A DNA stretch of 64,000 bases, taken from positions 124,001 to 188,000 of the forward strand of contig NZ_CAAJGL010000090.1 of NCBI RefSeq assembly GCF_900996225.1, written 5' to 3'. The stretch comes from Paraburkholderia sp. BCC1884 (lineage in GTDB: Bacteria; Pseudomonadota; Gammaproteobacteria; Burkholderiales; Burkholderiaceae). The position numbers and the translations under genes were made by a program. The notes beneath the pieces are model-generated. The model saw only the letters and a list, made by a program, of their open reading frames with translations. It was not told the DNA's origin and made no database searches. This document shows positions 43,451 to 51,829 of this stretch, piece by piece (positions within the stretch are counted from its first letter, which is position 1; each line of letters opens with the position of its first letter).

Positions 43451-44194
43451 TCAAACCATGCCGCCGTCCACTCGCATGATCTGTCCGGTGACGAAGGAGG
43501 AGAGATCCGATGCGAGGAACAGCGCCATGTTGGCAATGTCCTGGGGTTCGGCCGCGCGCTTGAGCGCGGCCGATGCGATCAACTTGTCGCGCGCCGCCTC
43601 CGACATCTGGTCGAACATGTCGGTGCGGGTCACGCCGGGCGCAATGGCGTTGACGCGGATACCCGACGCGCCGAGTTCAGTCGCCATGCTTTGGGTGGCC
43701 CGCGCGAAAGCGGCCTTGCTGGAGCCGTAAGCCAACGTGCCAGGATCGGCGACCATCGCGGCGGTCGACGCGATATTGATGATCGAACCGGCCTTGTTGC
43801 GCGCCATCGAACGAGCGAGCCCCTGGGTCAACAGGATCTGGCTGAAGAAGTTGATCTCGAAGAGACGCCGCAATTCCGTCATCGAGGTCATCTGGAAGAT
43901 CGCACCGCTCGCCACTCCGGCGTTGTTCACCAGCACGTCGACGCGCGGCGCGACGGCCATGATTTGCCGGACCGCGGTTTTCACCGAAGCTTCATCGGCG
44001 AGGTCCACGCTCACCGCTTGCGCAGTGACGCCATGTTCCTGTTCAAGCGAGCCCAACCAGTCGAGCGTCTCGGGTTTCGTCTCACGCACGCAAGCGATCA
44101 CACCCGCGCCCTGAGCCGCGAAGGTTTCGGTAATCGCCCGGCCGATGCCCCGGTTCGCACCGGTAATCACAGCCACCTTGTCTTTTAGCAACAT
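43451..44194 (-). CDS. Short-chain dehydrogenase/reductase, FabG-like
   Basis: A 247-residue NAD(P)-dependent reductase. The dinucleotide loop is VITGANRGIGRAI. NNAGVASG, the catalytic Ser in INIASTAAM and YGSSKAAFARATQ (Tyr and Lys) are intact, and the C-terminus GQIMRVDGGMV is typical of FabG-like proteins. In this operon it may reduce a keto-acyl or ketol intermediate. The start is placed at the ATG at 44194 with AGGGA 8 bases upstream. Confidence 0.93.
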   Translation of the reverse strand: MLLKDKVAVITGANRGIGRAITETFAAQGAGVIACVRETKPETLDWLGSLEQEHGVTAQAVSVDLADEASVKTAVRQIMAVAPRVDVLVNNAGVASGAIFQMTSMTELRRLFEINFFSQILLTQGLARSMARNKAGSIINIASTAAMVADPGTLAYGSSKAAFARATQSMATELGASGIRVNAIAPGVTRTDMFDQMSEAARDKLIASAALKRAAEPQDIANMALFLASDLSSFVTGQIMRVDGGMV

Positions 44195-44228
44195 TGCAAA
44201 TCCCTGCTTGTCGTACGTTGATCCGCTT

Positions 44229-44651
44229 TCACAGCGAATCGGTGCTGCGCCAGATCGTGCCGCGCAGGTAGACCGGTTCGAGTATCGTCCAGTCGTCGGT
44301 GTCGAGTTCATTGCCGGCGGGAAACGGCGGCACGGCGCCCGCCGAGGCCTGCTTCAGGACGCGCCGGTCGGTGTAATAGGCCCGCATCACGTGGGTGAGG
44401 AAACTCGAAAAGACACGCACGTTCACCACCTTGCAAGCGTTGATCGCGGCAAGCCGCTGTGTTGCGTCGAGTTGATCGAACCGCTGACCGAACCTCTCCT
44501 GGGCCACACCGCCAAGCATCGTCACGAAGGCCTCGACCTGGTCGAACGCATGATGACGCAACTGGTAGGCCTCGAAATCCAGCGCCGAAGCCGGCGGCAT
44601 ATCCAGGGCGGCGTCGCCCGGCAGCATCGTGTCGAGAATGAGTTCGAGCAT
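44229..44651 (-). CDS. Small partner protein of the GMC oxidoreductase
   Basis: A 140-residue mostly helical protein with no clear signal peptide and no recognised catalytic motif. It starts 2 bases after the stop of the GMC oxidoreductase gene (ATG at 44651), so the two are likely made together. The arrangement recalls the small gluconate-dehydrogenase-type subunit (subunit 3) that accompanies some FAD dehydrogenases, but the sequence similarity cannot be judged by eye. Confidence 0.6.
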   Translation of the reverse strand: MLELILDTMLPGDAALDMPPASALDFEAYQLRHHAFDQVEAFVTMLGGVAQERFGQRFDQLDATQRLAAINACKVVNVRVFSSFLTHVMRAYYTDRRVLKQASAGAVPPFPAGNELDTDDWTILEPVYLRGTIWRSTDSL

Positions 44652-44653
44652 GA

Positions 44654-46258
44654 TCAACTCACCAGTTGAGGCAGATTGCGGCGCAGATGATCACACGCCA
44701 TCAGCGTCAGCGCCTGGGCCGTCGCCACCGGATTGACCGCACCCGAGGTCACGAAAATACTGCTGTCGACGATGAACAGATTTTTCACCGCGTGTGCCTG
44801 ACCGAATCTGTTGACCACCGAACTGGCCGGATCGTTGCCCATGCGGGCCGTCCCCATCAGATGCCAGCCGGTATGTTTCACCGGAGCGAACGACGCCGTG
44901 ACATTCGCGCCCGCTGCGGCAAATACCTGCTTGCTCATTTCCAGACCGTGCTTGAGCATGCGGCTCGTGTTGTCGCTGAGCTTGTAGAAAACCTTGACGC
45001 CCGGCATGCCGCTCGAATCGCAGTGCTCGGTATCAAGCTCGACGCGATTGTCCAGCTCCGGCAGATCTTCAGAAATCACCGCGATGCCGGCTGTCCGGTT
45101 GAAGAGGCGATTGAATTTCTGGTGATGGTCCGCACCGATCGACACCTGGCGCATGAAGTAGCCGGACACCGCCGTCTCGACCGGAGGCGCACCGCGTAAC
45201 ACCTGCATCGTGTAACCGCGTACGAAGTCGCGCTCCTTTGCCGTCTCGTAGAACTGCTGGCTGAGGATGCTGCAACCATGCGGCCCGATGCTGGAGCGCA
45301 AATCCTGTTCGAATACGCCTTCGGTGTACGCGAGCGGATGCAGCATCAGATTACGGCCGACCAGTCCCTGCTCGTTCAGCAGGCCGTCGGGAAACGCGCT
45401 CGACCTGGAGTTCAACAGCAACCGCGGCGTACCGATGCCGCTACACGCCACCACCACGACGCGCGCATCGAGACGATGCTGCGCGCCTTTCGCATCCAGA
45501 TAGATCACGCCGTTTGCAAGACCGCGCCCATCGAGCGTGATTTCACGGACGCGGCATTCCGTCATGACCTCGACGCCCTGGCGGCGCGCAACCGGCCAAT
45601 AGGTGACATCCACGCTGCCTTTGGCGCTCTGCGCGCAACCCGTATTGCAAGGACCGAGATTGATGCACGTGCCACGGTTGCCATGCTTGTGGGTATTGAT
45701 CGCGCTATACGAGGGCCACCAGTGCCAGCCCAATTCGTTGAACGCCGTCGCCATCGTGCGTCCCATGGGGCCGAGCGGCACGGGCGGCAACAAGCTCTCG
45801 TAGTCGGGATTGGCGGGATCGCCCACCAATCCGGCCACGCCCATCATGCGTTCGTTCTCGGCGAAGAACGGCTTCAGTTCGTCGTAGCCGAGGGGCCAGT
45901 CGTCGCCCACGCCATCCAGGCTGCGGGTACGAAAGTCGGACGGATGAAAGCGCGGAAAGTGCGCCGAATACAGAATCGTGCTGCCGCCGAAGCCATTGAA
46001 ATTGGCGATGGAAATCGGCGAGGCCGAGTCGTCGATCGGATAGTCGGCGGGGTTGCGCCGCACGGACGGGTTGGAGCTATACGCTGCGGAACGGCTCAGT
46101 TCCCAATCGACGGACGTCGACGGGTAATCGGACGGTTGCGCGACCGAGCCCTGCTCGAGGCACACAATGCGCAACGAGCGGTCGAGGCTCAGGCTCCAGG
46201 CGGCGGCAGCACCGCTCGCGCCGGAACCAATGATCACAATGTCCGCGACGTCTTTCAT
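44654..46258 (-). CDS. GMC-family FAD oxidoreductase
   Basis: A 534-residue flavoprotein of the glucose-methanol-choline family. The FAD loop is IVIIGSGASGAAAAWSL at the N-terminus. FGGSTILYSAHFPRF, the Cys-rich CINLGPCNTGCAQSAKG at about residues 190-206 and VVVACSGIGTPRLLLNS follow. The active-site His/Asn pair is in GWHLMGTARMG and SGAVNPVATAQAL. The Cys-rich segment is typical of gluconate/sorbitol-dehydrogenase-like members. It would oxidise an alcohol or polyol to a ketone or aldehyde. The ATG at 46258 overlaps the FabZ-like stop. Confidence 0.9.
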   Translation of the reverse strand: MKDVADIVIIGSGASGAAAAWSLSLDRSLRIVCLEQGSVAQPSDYPSTSVDWELSRSAAYSSNPSVRRNPADYPIDDSASPISIANFNGFGGSTILYSAHFPRFHPSDFRTRSLDGVGDDWPLGYDELKPFFAENERMMGVAGLVGDPANPDYESLLPPVPLGPMGRTMATAFNELGWHWWPSYSAINTHKHGNRGTCINLGPCNTGCAQSAKGSVDVTYWPVARRQGVEVMTECRVREITLDGRGLANGVIYLDAKGAQHRLDARVVVVACSGIGTPRLLLNSRSSAFPDGLLNEQGLVGRNLMLHPLAYTEGVFEQDLRSSIGPHGCSILSQQFYETAKERDFVRGYTMQVLRGAPPVETAVSGYFMRQVSIGADHHQKFNRLFNRTAGIAVISEDLPELDNRVELDTEHCDSSGMPGVKVFYKLSDNTSRMLKHGLEMSKQVFAAAGANVTASFAPVKHTGWHLMGTARMGNDPASSVVNRFGQAHAVKNLFIVDSSIFVTSGAVNPVATAQALTLMACDHLRRNLPQLVS

Positions 46259-46728
46259 ACCGGCGTTTTTTTCTTCGGCAGATATTGTTCGAGGATTTGC
46301 GGAATGGTGATCAGCATGTCGGCTTCGCAAGCAATCTCGCCGTCGACCGTCGCGACGCCACGACCCTTGCAGATGCCGCGCTTCCACGACAACACCTGCG
46401 TGTCGATTTCGAATTTCTTGCCCGGCAGGACTTCCTTGCGATAGCGCACCGTGTGCTGCAACGCGTGCGTGACCATGCCCTTCAGACCAGGCAACGTGGT
46501 GATGGCCACGGTCAGCATCTGCGCGAGCGCTTCGAGCTGCAGCGCGCCGGGCATATTCGGGCCGCCCGGAAAATGCACCGGGAAGTACCACTCGTTCATC
46601 GTCAGGTTCTTGTAGCCGCGCGCAAACTTGCCCGGGCTGACTTCATCGACATGGTCGATCATCAGGAACGGGTAGCGATTCGGCTGGTAATCCTGCAGTT
46701 CGACGCAATTGAGACTGAACGTTTCCAT
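46255..46728 (-). CDS. FabZ-like hot-dog 3-hydroxyacyl-ACP dehydratase
   Basis: A 157-residue hot-dog-fold protein. The FabA/FabZ motif is plain in NRYPFLMIDHV and HFPGGPNMPGALQLEALAQM. Later parts are less conserved (GKKFEIDTQVLSWKRG). A stand-alone copy away from the lpx genes fits a special acyl-ACP pathway here. It could dehydrate 3-hydroxyacyl-ACP or bind the acyl group. It overlaps the GMC gene by 4 bases and follows the LuxC-like gene by 23. Confidence 0.88.
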   Translation of the reverse strand: METFSLNCVELQDYQPNRYPFLMIDHVDEVSPGKFARGYKNLTMNEWYFPVHFPGGPNMPGALQLEALAQMLTVAITTLPGLKGMVTHALQHTVRYRKEVLPGKKFEIDTQVLSWKRGICKGRGVATVDGEIACEADMLITIPQILEQYLPKKKTPV

Positions 46729-46751
46729 CTATTCCTCGGGTAATCGGTGCG

Positions 46752-47969
46752 TCATTGAATCTCGACGACGCGCGAAAGACTCGCGACGACGTCGTAGCCA
46801 TCCCACACGACATTCATATCCAGTGCGCGCCCCACCGGGACCACCCGGTCGATGCCGCGCAGCCGCTGCGAGACGACAAAATCCTGCAACTGTTCTTTAT
46901 CGACGCCGAAGTAGGTGAGCGTCTGGTAGCGCTCGTTGACGATCGGCGCGAGTTCATTCAGCGAAGCGATCGTGACTTCGTGAATCGTGCCGAAGTAACC
47001 GCGGCATTCGTCCTGATCCGCCACGACCTTCGACAACTCGACCCGGTAAAGCAGATTGCCGTGCTGGCGGATCGCCACGACCTGCTCGTTGTCGTAGGCA
47101 TGGCGGCAGGCCTGCACGTATTTGTCCATCACCTGCACCGGCTCAGGCGTATAACGCGGCGTCAGATGCTCGACCAGCGCCGGCCAAAGGCGCTCTTTGG
47201 CGGCGTCGACATCGCGCGGCTTGCCGATCCACGCCACCAGTTGCGGCGAAGAACAGGCGGCCTGGTCCATCAGGTACAGATCGTTGAAGAGGTGATTGCA
47301 CAGCGCGCGCAGGCCTTCGGTGTCGAGCGCCAGCACGGCCTGCGGCTCCATCACCGACAACGAATACCGGTCGGAAAACGCCACTTCGCGCGAACGCGGC
47401 CGGCACGGCAGGCTGCGCATATAGTCGACCGTCTTGTCGCCACCCCACACGAGGCGTGCATCGGCCACGCCGAGCCAGAAACGGTTCAGTTCGTCGTCGC
47501 GTTCGAAGCGCGTCAGCGCGATACAGTCCGCGAGCAGCGCATGACGCTCCTGTTTCAGCAATTCAGCGATCACCTCGACGATCAGTTGCGCGGTGGCCGA
47601 GTCACGCGAAGGCAAACGCAGCACGCAGGTATTGCCCGCGAGCAAGCCGAACGCGAGAGAAAACGCGAAATTCACCGGAACGTTCGACGGGCAGATGTGA
47701 AACGACAGGCCGAGACCCAGGCGCACTTCGTTGCGCGAGCTCTGTTTGTTAGCCAGCTGCGTCAGATTCGAGCGACGGCACCAATACGCAAAACTCACGA
47801 CATCGGCCAAGGCGCGCGACTCGGGCCGCGCCAGCAACGCGCGCGACAGGTCGGCGAGAAACTCGAGGCGTGCGGCGTCGAACACCGGTGCGGGTTCGTT
47901 GGACACCTGCTCCGGATGTCCTACCAGGATCTCGGTCCTGCGCCGGATGTCATCGGGAATACGTATCAC
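46752..47969 (-). CDS. LuxC-like acyl-CoA/acyl-protein reductase
   Basis: A 405-residue aldehyde-dehydrogenase-fold reductase of the LuxC family, which makes fatty aldehyde from an activated acyl group with NADPH. LSFHICPSNVPVNFAFSLAF is the family signature. The acyl-binding Cys lies in LMDQAACSSPQLVAW, and VYVGG-type cofactor residues appear as LVWGGDKTVDYM. It overlaps the LuxE-like gene by 20 bases. The start is placed at a GTG at 47969; its site is weak, so the exact start is uncertain. No luxA, luxB or luxD is present, so it is not for light emission. Confidence 0.9.
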   Translation of the reverse strand: MIRIPDDIRRRTEILVGHPEQVSNEPAPVFDAARLEFLADLSRALLARPESRALADVVSFAYWCRRSNLTQLANKQSSRNEVRLGLGLSFHICPSNVPVNFAFSLAFGLLAGNTCVLRLPSRDSATAQLIVEVIAELLKQERHALLADCIALTRFERDDELNRFWLGVADARLVWGGDKTVDYMRSLPCRPRSREVAFSDRYSLSVMEPQAVLALDTEGLRALCNHLFNDLYLMDQAACSSPQLVAWIGKPRDVDAAKERLWPALVEHLTPRYTPEPVQVMDKYVQACRHAYDNEQVVAIRQHGNLLYRVELSKVVADQDECRGYFGTIHEVTIASLNELAPIVNERYQTLTYFGVDKEQLQDFVVSQRLRGIDRVVPVGRALDMNVVWDGYDVVASLSRVVEIQ

Positions 47970-49032
47970 TGCAACCTCGTGTCTCTGCGTTCTGGATGCG
48001 ACCGTGCACTTTGAAGTACGTCCCCATGCGTCCGCATGCACAATCGTCGACGCCGACGATTTCGCCCAGGTCTTCGCTCAGCAGCGAGTGCCCCGGATAG
48101 CTGTGCGGAATGACCGACAGCAACTGGATCAAGCCAGCCTTGCCGGGCGGCAGTGCGCTGAAATCCAGCGGATCGCGCACGATCACCTCCGACCACGACG
48201 ACGCGTGCAGATGGCCGTGTTCGCACTCGACGAAAATCGAACCCGTCTGTTCGACCATGCCGTAGTAGTTGTGCACGCGCTTTACGCCTGCTGCGTGTGC
48301 CAACCGGAGCTTGAACTCCTCCGTGCTCACGGCTTGTGACTGAAGCTGCTTCCAGCCGCCGCCGTGGATCAGGATGCCGTGCTCGAGCGGTAGCGTGTCG
48401 CCGCACGCCTCGAGCGCCTGGACGAAGTGTTGCCAGACGATGAACGTAAAGCCAAACAACAGAATCGGCTGATCCGGATACTTCTCGAGAAAGCGGCGCA
48501 CGCCGTCGAGGTTGAGCGACATGTCGTCGTTCAACGCAAATTCCACCTCGCGTCCGAAGATCGAAAATCCGAGAATACCGGCCGTGCGCGCGGAGAAGCG
48601 ATAGCGGTCGGCCACTGTGGCGCGGCAGTCGATCACCAGCATCGGCAGCCGCTTCGGGCCGATGAAATTGCCGACGATCCGCGACAGCACCTTCACCTGC
48701 AGCGCCGAGGTCTGCTTGTCGAGGAAAATCTGCGAGACGCTTTGGCCGCTGGTGCCCGACGAAGTCATCGTCTTGATGACCTCGGCTTTCGGCACACTCA
48801 GCAGTTGCTCGTGCTTGAAGAGCCGCACCGGCAGGAACGGCAGTGCAGGCAAGCCGGCCGCCTCGCGTGGCGTGCCGAATTTATCCACGATCGCGTGATA
48901 CTGCGAACAGGCGCCGTAGTGCCAGTCCGTCAGGCGCTGGAGTTCGTCCAGCAGCACGCGTTCCTTGTCCGCCTTCGCCAGCCCGAAGACCGGCCATTGC
49001 GTCACGTCGCTCAGGACAGTTGGCTCAGACAT
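47950..49032 (-). CDS. LuxE-like acyl-protein synthetase
   Basis: A 360-residue member of the LuxE family, related to the ANL enzymes, which activates a fatty acid as acyl-AMP and passes it to the reductase. The adenylate loop is IKTMTSSGTSGQSVSQIF. The family segments VHNYYGMVEQTGSIFVECE and LLSVIPHSYPGHSLLSEDLG are present. Cys residues near the end (DDCACGRMG) are typical. It overlaps the upstream AMP-ligase gene by 22 bases and the LuxC-like gene by 20, so the group is tightly coupled. Confidence 0.9.
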   Translation of the reverse strand: MSEPTVLSDVTQWPVFGLAKADKERVLLDELQRLTDWHYGACSQYHAIVDKFGTPREAAGLPALPFLPVRLFKHEQLLSVPKAEVIKTMTSSGTSGQSVSQIFLDKQTSALQVKVLSRIVGNFIGPKRLPMLVIDCRATVADRYRFSARTAGILGFSIFGREVEFALNDDMSLNLDGVRRFLEKYPDQPILLFGFTFIVWQHFVQALEACGDTLPLEHGILIHGGGWKQLQSQAVSTEEFKLRLAHAAGVKRVHNYYGMVEQTGSIFVECEHGHLHASSWSEVIVRDPLDFSALPPGKAGLIQLLSVIPHSYPGHSLLSEDLGEIVGVDDCACGRMGTYFKVHGRIQNAETRGCSDTYSR

Positions 49033-50423
49033 TGATAGTCCACCTTTCCTGTGGGGAGGCGCGGCAATTCATGCAGCAGGTTCACCGCGACAACCGACGG
49101 ATGAAGTCCCAGCGACTTCGCCATATCCTGCCGAAGTTCGTCGGAGGCGAGCTCCGTTGCGTTGCCGACGTGAATCACCAGCTTGTCGTCGCTGCCGTGG
49201 GCCGCACAGGCAAGGCCCTTGTCGGCGGCGAGCCGCTCGACGGCGTCGAGCGAGATGCGAATACCGAGGATTTTCAGAAAGCGATGACGCCGGCCTTCGA
49301 TAAAGAAGCAACCGTCCGCATCGATGCGAGCGAGATCGCCCGTACGCAGTTGACCGTGGTTCGCGTCGCCGAGCCTGAGATCGTCGGCACTTTCGGCGTA
49401 ACCCATCGAGACGTTCGGGCCCGCGTAAATCAGCTCGCCCACTTCGCCCGGCTCGGTAATCATGCGGCCGTCGTCGCTCTCGAGCCAAAGACGGCCGCCC
49501 GGAATCGCCCGGCCAATGCTGCCAGATTTGCTCGCCATTTCTTCCGGCGCCAGGTAGGCGATACGTGCGGTGGCTTCGGTCTGCCCGTACATCGAGAAAA
49601 AGCGAATGCCTTTTTCGCGGCAGATGTCGGCAACCTGCTGCACCTTGGCCGGGTCCATGCGGCCGCCTGCCTGCGTCAGCGTGCGCACCGAGGGCATATT
49701 GATGCGTGCGAGGCGCAGTTTGAGCAGGATGTCGTAGCTGTACGGCACACCGGCGAAACTCGTCACCTGATGCTCGTTGACCTGCTTCCAGAAAGCCGGC
49801 GCCATGAGCGAGTCGTCCGAAAGGACCAGCGAAGCACCGGCCAGCAGATGACTGTTGATGACCGACAGACCGTACGAGTAATGAAACGGCAACGACGTGA
49901 CGGCTCGCTCCTGCGGCGTGATCGCGAGGTATTCGGCGATCGACGCGGCGTTCGCAGCGAGGTTTTGCGCGGTGAGTCGCACGAGTTTCGGTGATCCTGT
50001 CGAGCCTGACGTGGCCATCAGCAACGCAAGGTCGGGATGCAATTCGTGATGCGCCGCATCGGGGCGGTGATACAGACCGTATGCGCCCTCTGCGTGCGTC
50101 AACGTGCCGTAGCCCGCCTCGGAGCCTTCCGTCGCGGCGAAGATGTACGCCGGATCGTACGTGCGAATCAATCTGTCCAACTGCGCCTGATCGAGCCCCC
50201 GGCCGAGCAGGAGCGGCACCGTCTCGCGCGCCTGCGAGGCGAGATAACACAGCAGCGTCGGCAGATCGTTGCCGCCCAGGATAAAGATCAGTTGCCGTGC
50301 GGGCAACCGGCTCGCCAGTCGGTCGATAGCCTGATGCAGGTCCGCATAGCCAAGCGTGACCCCGCCCGCTGCGATGAGAGCGGTGCGTTCAGGATATTGC
50401 CGACTGACGAGCCCGGATTTCAT
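49011..50423 (-). CDS. Acyl-activating (AMP-forming) enzyme
   Basis: A 470-residue ANL-family ligase. The P-loop is LLMATSGSTGSPKLVRLT. MYGQTEATARIAYL is motif A5, RTGDLARIDADGCFF is motif A7-A8, and the C-terminal Lys lies in RLPTGKVDY. It probably loads an acyl group onto the adjacent acyl carrier protein, whose stop overlaps this start as ATGA. The start is the ATG at 50423. Substrate chain length is not readable from the sequence. Confidence 0.9.
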   Translation of the reverse strand: MKSGLVSRQYPERTALIAAGGVTLGYADLHQAIDRLASRLPARQLIFILGGNDLPTLLCYLASQARETVPLLLGRGLDQAQLDRLIRTYDPAYIFAATEGSEAGYGTLTHAEGAYGLYHRPDAAHHELHPDLALLMATSGSTGSPKLVRLTAQNLAANAASIAEYLAITPQERAVTSLPFHYSYGLSVINSHLLAGASLVLSDDSLMAPAFWKQVNEHQVTSFAGVPYSYDILLKLRLARINMPSVRTLTQAGGRMDPAKVQQVADICREKGIRFFSMYGQTEATARIAYLAPEEMASKSGSIGRAIPGGRLWLESDDGRMITEPGEVGELIYAGPNVSMGYAESADDLRLGDANHGQLRTGDLARIDADGCFFIEGRRHRFLKILGIRISLDAVERLAADKGLACAAHGSDDKLVIHVGNATELASDELRQDMAKSLGLHPSVVAVNLLHELPRLPTGKVDYQCLSQLS

Positions 50424-50659
50424 ACTTCGACGCCGTACTTCTTGAGCTTGTCGATGCCGATCGTGTACGAGCCGAATTCGATGATGTCGTCCGTCTCCAT
50501 CATGATCTGGAACGCGTCTTCGAGTGCCGCGATCATGCCCATATGGCCGACCGAGTCCCACGCGGGGACGCACTGATAGACGAATTCCGCATTGAGGGCG
50601 TCGCGCGGAACCGAGAAGGAGTCCATGAAGACCTTGTCGTACGTATCTTTGTTCGTCAT
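50420..50659 (-). CDS. Acyl carrier protein
   Basis: A 79-residue helical carrier. The phosphopantetheine serine is at about residue 36 in PAWDSVGHMGMIAALE, the ACP pattern (DS followed by hydrophobic residues). It is not the housekeeping AcpP. It lies 13 bases after the acyltransferase gene and overlaps the ligase gene by 4, so it is the dedicated carrier of the pathway. Confidence 0.9.
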   Translation of the reverse strand: MTNKDTYDKVFMDSFSVPRDALNAEFVYQCVPAWDSVGHMGMIAALEDAFQIMMETDDIIEFGSYTIGIDKLKKYGVEV

Positions 50660-50672
50660 TGCTTTACCAATC

Positions 50673-51335
50673 TCACTTGAAGACCTTGCGGTCGTTGTTA
50701 GGGCGAGCCACGCGCGCGGGATTGCCCAATGCGATCACATCGTCGGGGATATCGCTGTACACGACCGAGCCCATGCCGATGATCGAATTCGACCCGATGC
50801 GCACGCCTTCCTTGATCAGCGCACCCATGCCGAGGTAGCTGTTGGCGCCGATCACGCAGGCGCCGCCGATGTTCACCATCGAAGAGACAACCGTGTGGTC
50901 GCCGATCTCCACGTCGTGACCCACGATCGACATGGTGTTCACGCAGGCGTGGCGGCCGAGCTTCGCGTCGCTGGAAACCGAACAGAGCGGCGTGATCACC
51001 ACGCCTTCGCCGAGCATCGCGCTCTCTACCACCAGCGAACTCGTATCGACCACGCGACCGGGCCGCGCGTGCGCGAGGCGCAGCTTTTCGCCGAGCTTCT
51101 CGCGCGCAGCGGGTTCACCCAACGCAATCACGAACTCGGCCTGGTCGAGGTGCTGCTGTACTTCGGGGTCGTCGAAGCGATAGACCGCGGCGCCGTAGTG
51201 CGTGCGCTCGGTGCGGATATCGTCGACGAAGCTGATCTGCTCCCAGCGTTTGCTGACCGCGTTCTGGCGTCGCGCGACGTCCATGACTTCCTTACCGAAG
51301 CCACCCGCGCCATATACAAAAAGTCTCAAAGTCAC
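50673..51335 (-). CDS. PglD/NeuD-like sugar O/N-acyltransferase
   Basis: A 220-residue protein with a Rossmann-like N-terminal part (RLFVYGAGGFGKEVMDVAR) and a left-handed beta-helix (LGRHACVNTMSIVGHDVEIG, ANSYLGMGALIKEGVRIGSN), as in PglD, PerB, VioB and NeuD. Those transfer acetyl or acyl groups to 4-amino sugars. The catalytic His is in NTMSIVGHDV. It is the first gene of the 13-gene operon. The start is a GTG at 51335; a much longer open frame upstream has no family match. Confidence 0.9.
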   Translation of the reverse strand: MTLRLFVYGAGGFGKEVMDVARRQNAVSKRWEQISFVDDIRTERTHYGAAVYRFDDPEVQQHLDQAEFVIALGEPAAREKLGEKLRLAHARPGRVVDTSSLVVESAMLGEGVVITPLCSVSSDAKLGRHACVNTMSIVGHDVEIGDHTVVSSMVNIGGACVIGANSYLGMGALIKEGVRIGSNSIIGMGSVVYSDIPDDVIALGNPARVARPNNDRKVFK

Positions 51336-51829
51336 GATTTCAACCACGCCAAGGAAGGACCAACGCCGGGTGTGCACGCGAGACGATCGGCCGATCAGGC
51401 GCCGACGCCCCGTGCAACATTTTCCGAAATTATGCCGGTGGCCCGCCGGGGTCGATCCTGGGAGATAGCACGGGAATAGCCTCCAATTTGGCGCATGGCC
51501 CAGCGGGCCGGGGCGCTCGGCGGTGTTCGCAGGGATTTGGCGGCTTTCGGAGACATTTGAGCCGGGTGGCCGCAGCTTTTGCATCGGTAAACTGCGCTAT
51601 GCGCAGCCGCCGTGATTATCGAATCCATTCCTGACGTATTTTCAACGCCGAGCGCGTTTCCTTAACCGAATTAAATCGAATTGCCGTGAACGCCTTTATT
51701 CAATGGGCATTGGCGCCGTCAGAACATAAAATATCGGCTTAAAAGTTCTACAAAAGCTGCAATAACCGCTTTACCCGATTAGACTGTCGCTCGCTTAAAG
51801 TTCGATCCACCGTTTTCGATGAGGCTTTC
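51336..51829. other. Divergent control region of the island operon
   Basis: 494 bases between the acyltransferase gene (minus) and the HAD lipoprotein gene (plus). From about 51640 to 51800 it is AT-rich, unlike the neighbours. No gene was recognised. It must hold the promoter of the 13-gene operon and of the lipoprotein gene. Partial sigma-28-like matches at 51728-51736 and 51796-51822 are too weak to call. Confidence 0.5.

Noticed and set aside
46752..50659. A bioluminescence (lux) operon
   Set aside because: LuxC-like and LuxE-like genes are present, but there is no luciferase luxA or luxB and no luxD. The neighbours are sugar and acyl-carrier genes.
51728..51740. A GCCGATAT -10-like site on the minus strand for the island operon
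   Set aside because: The -10 fits well but nothing like a -35 is 11 bases away, and it is about 400 bases from the first gene.
51796..51822. A sigma-28-like promoter before the HAD lipoprotein gene
   Set aside because: TAAAGTTC fits the -35, but the -10 (TTCGATGA) matches only 5 of 8 and lies within 10 bases of the start codon. Chance is likely.
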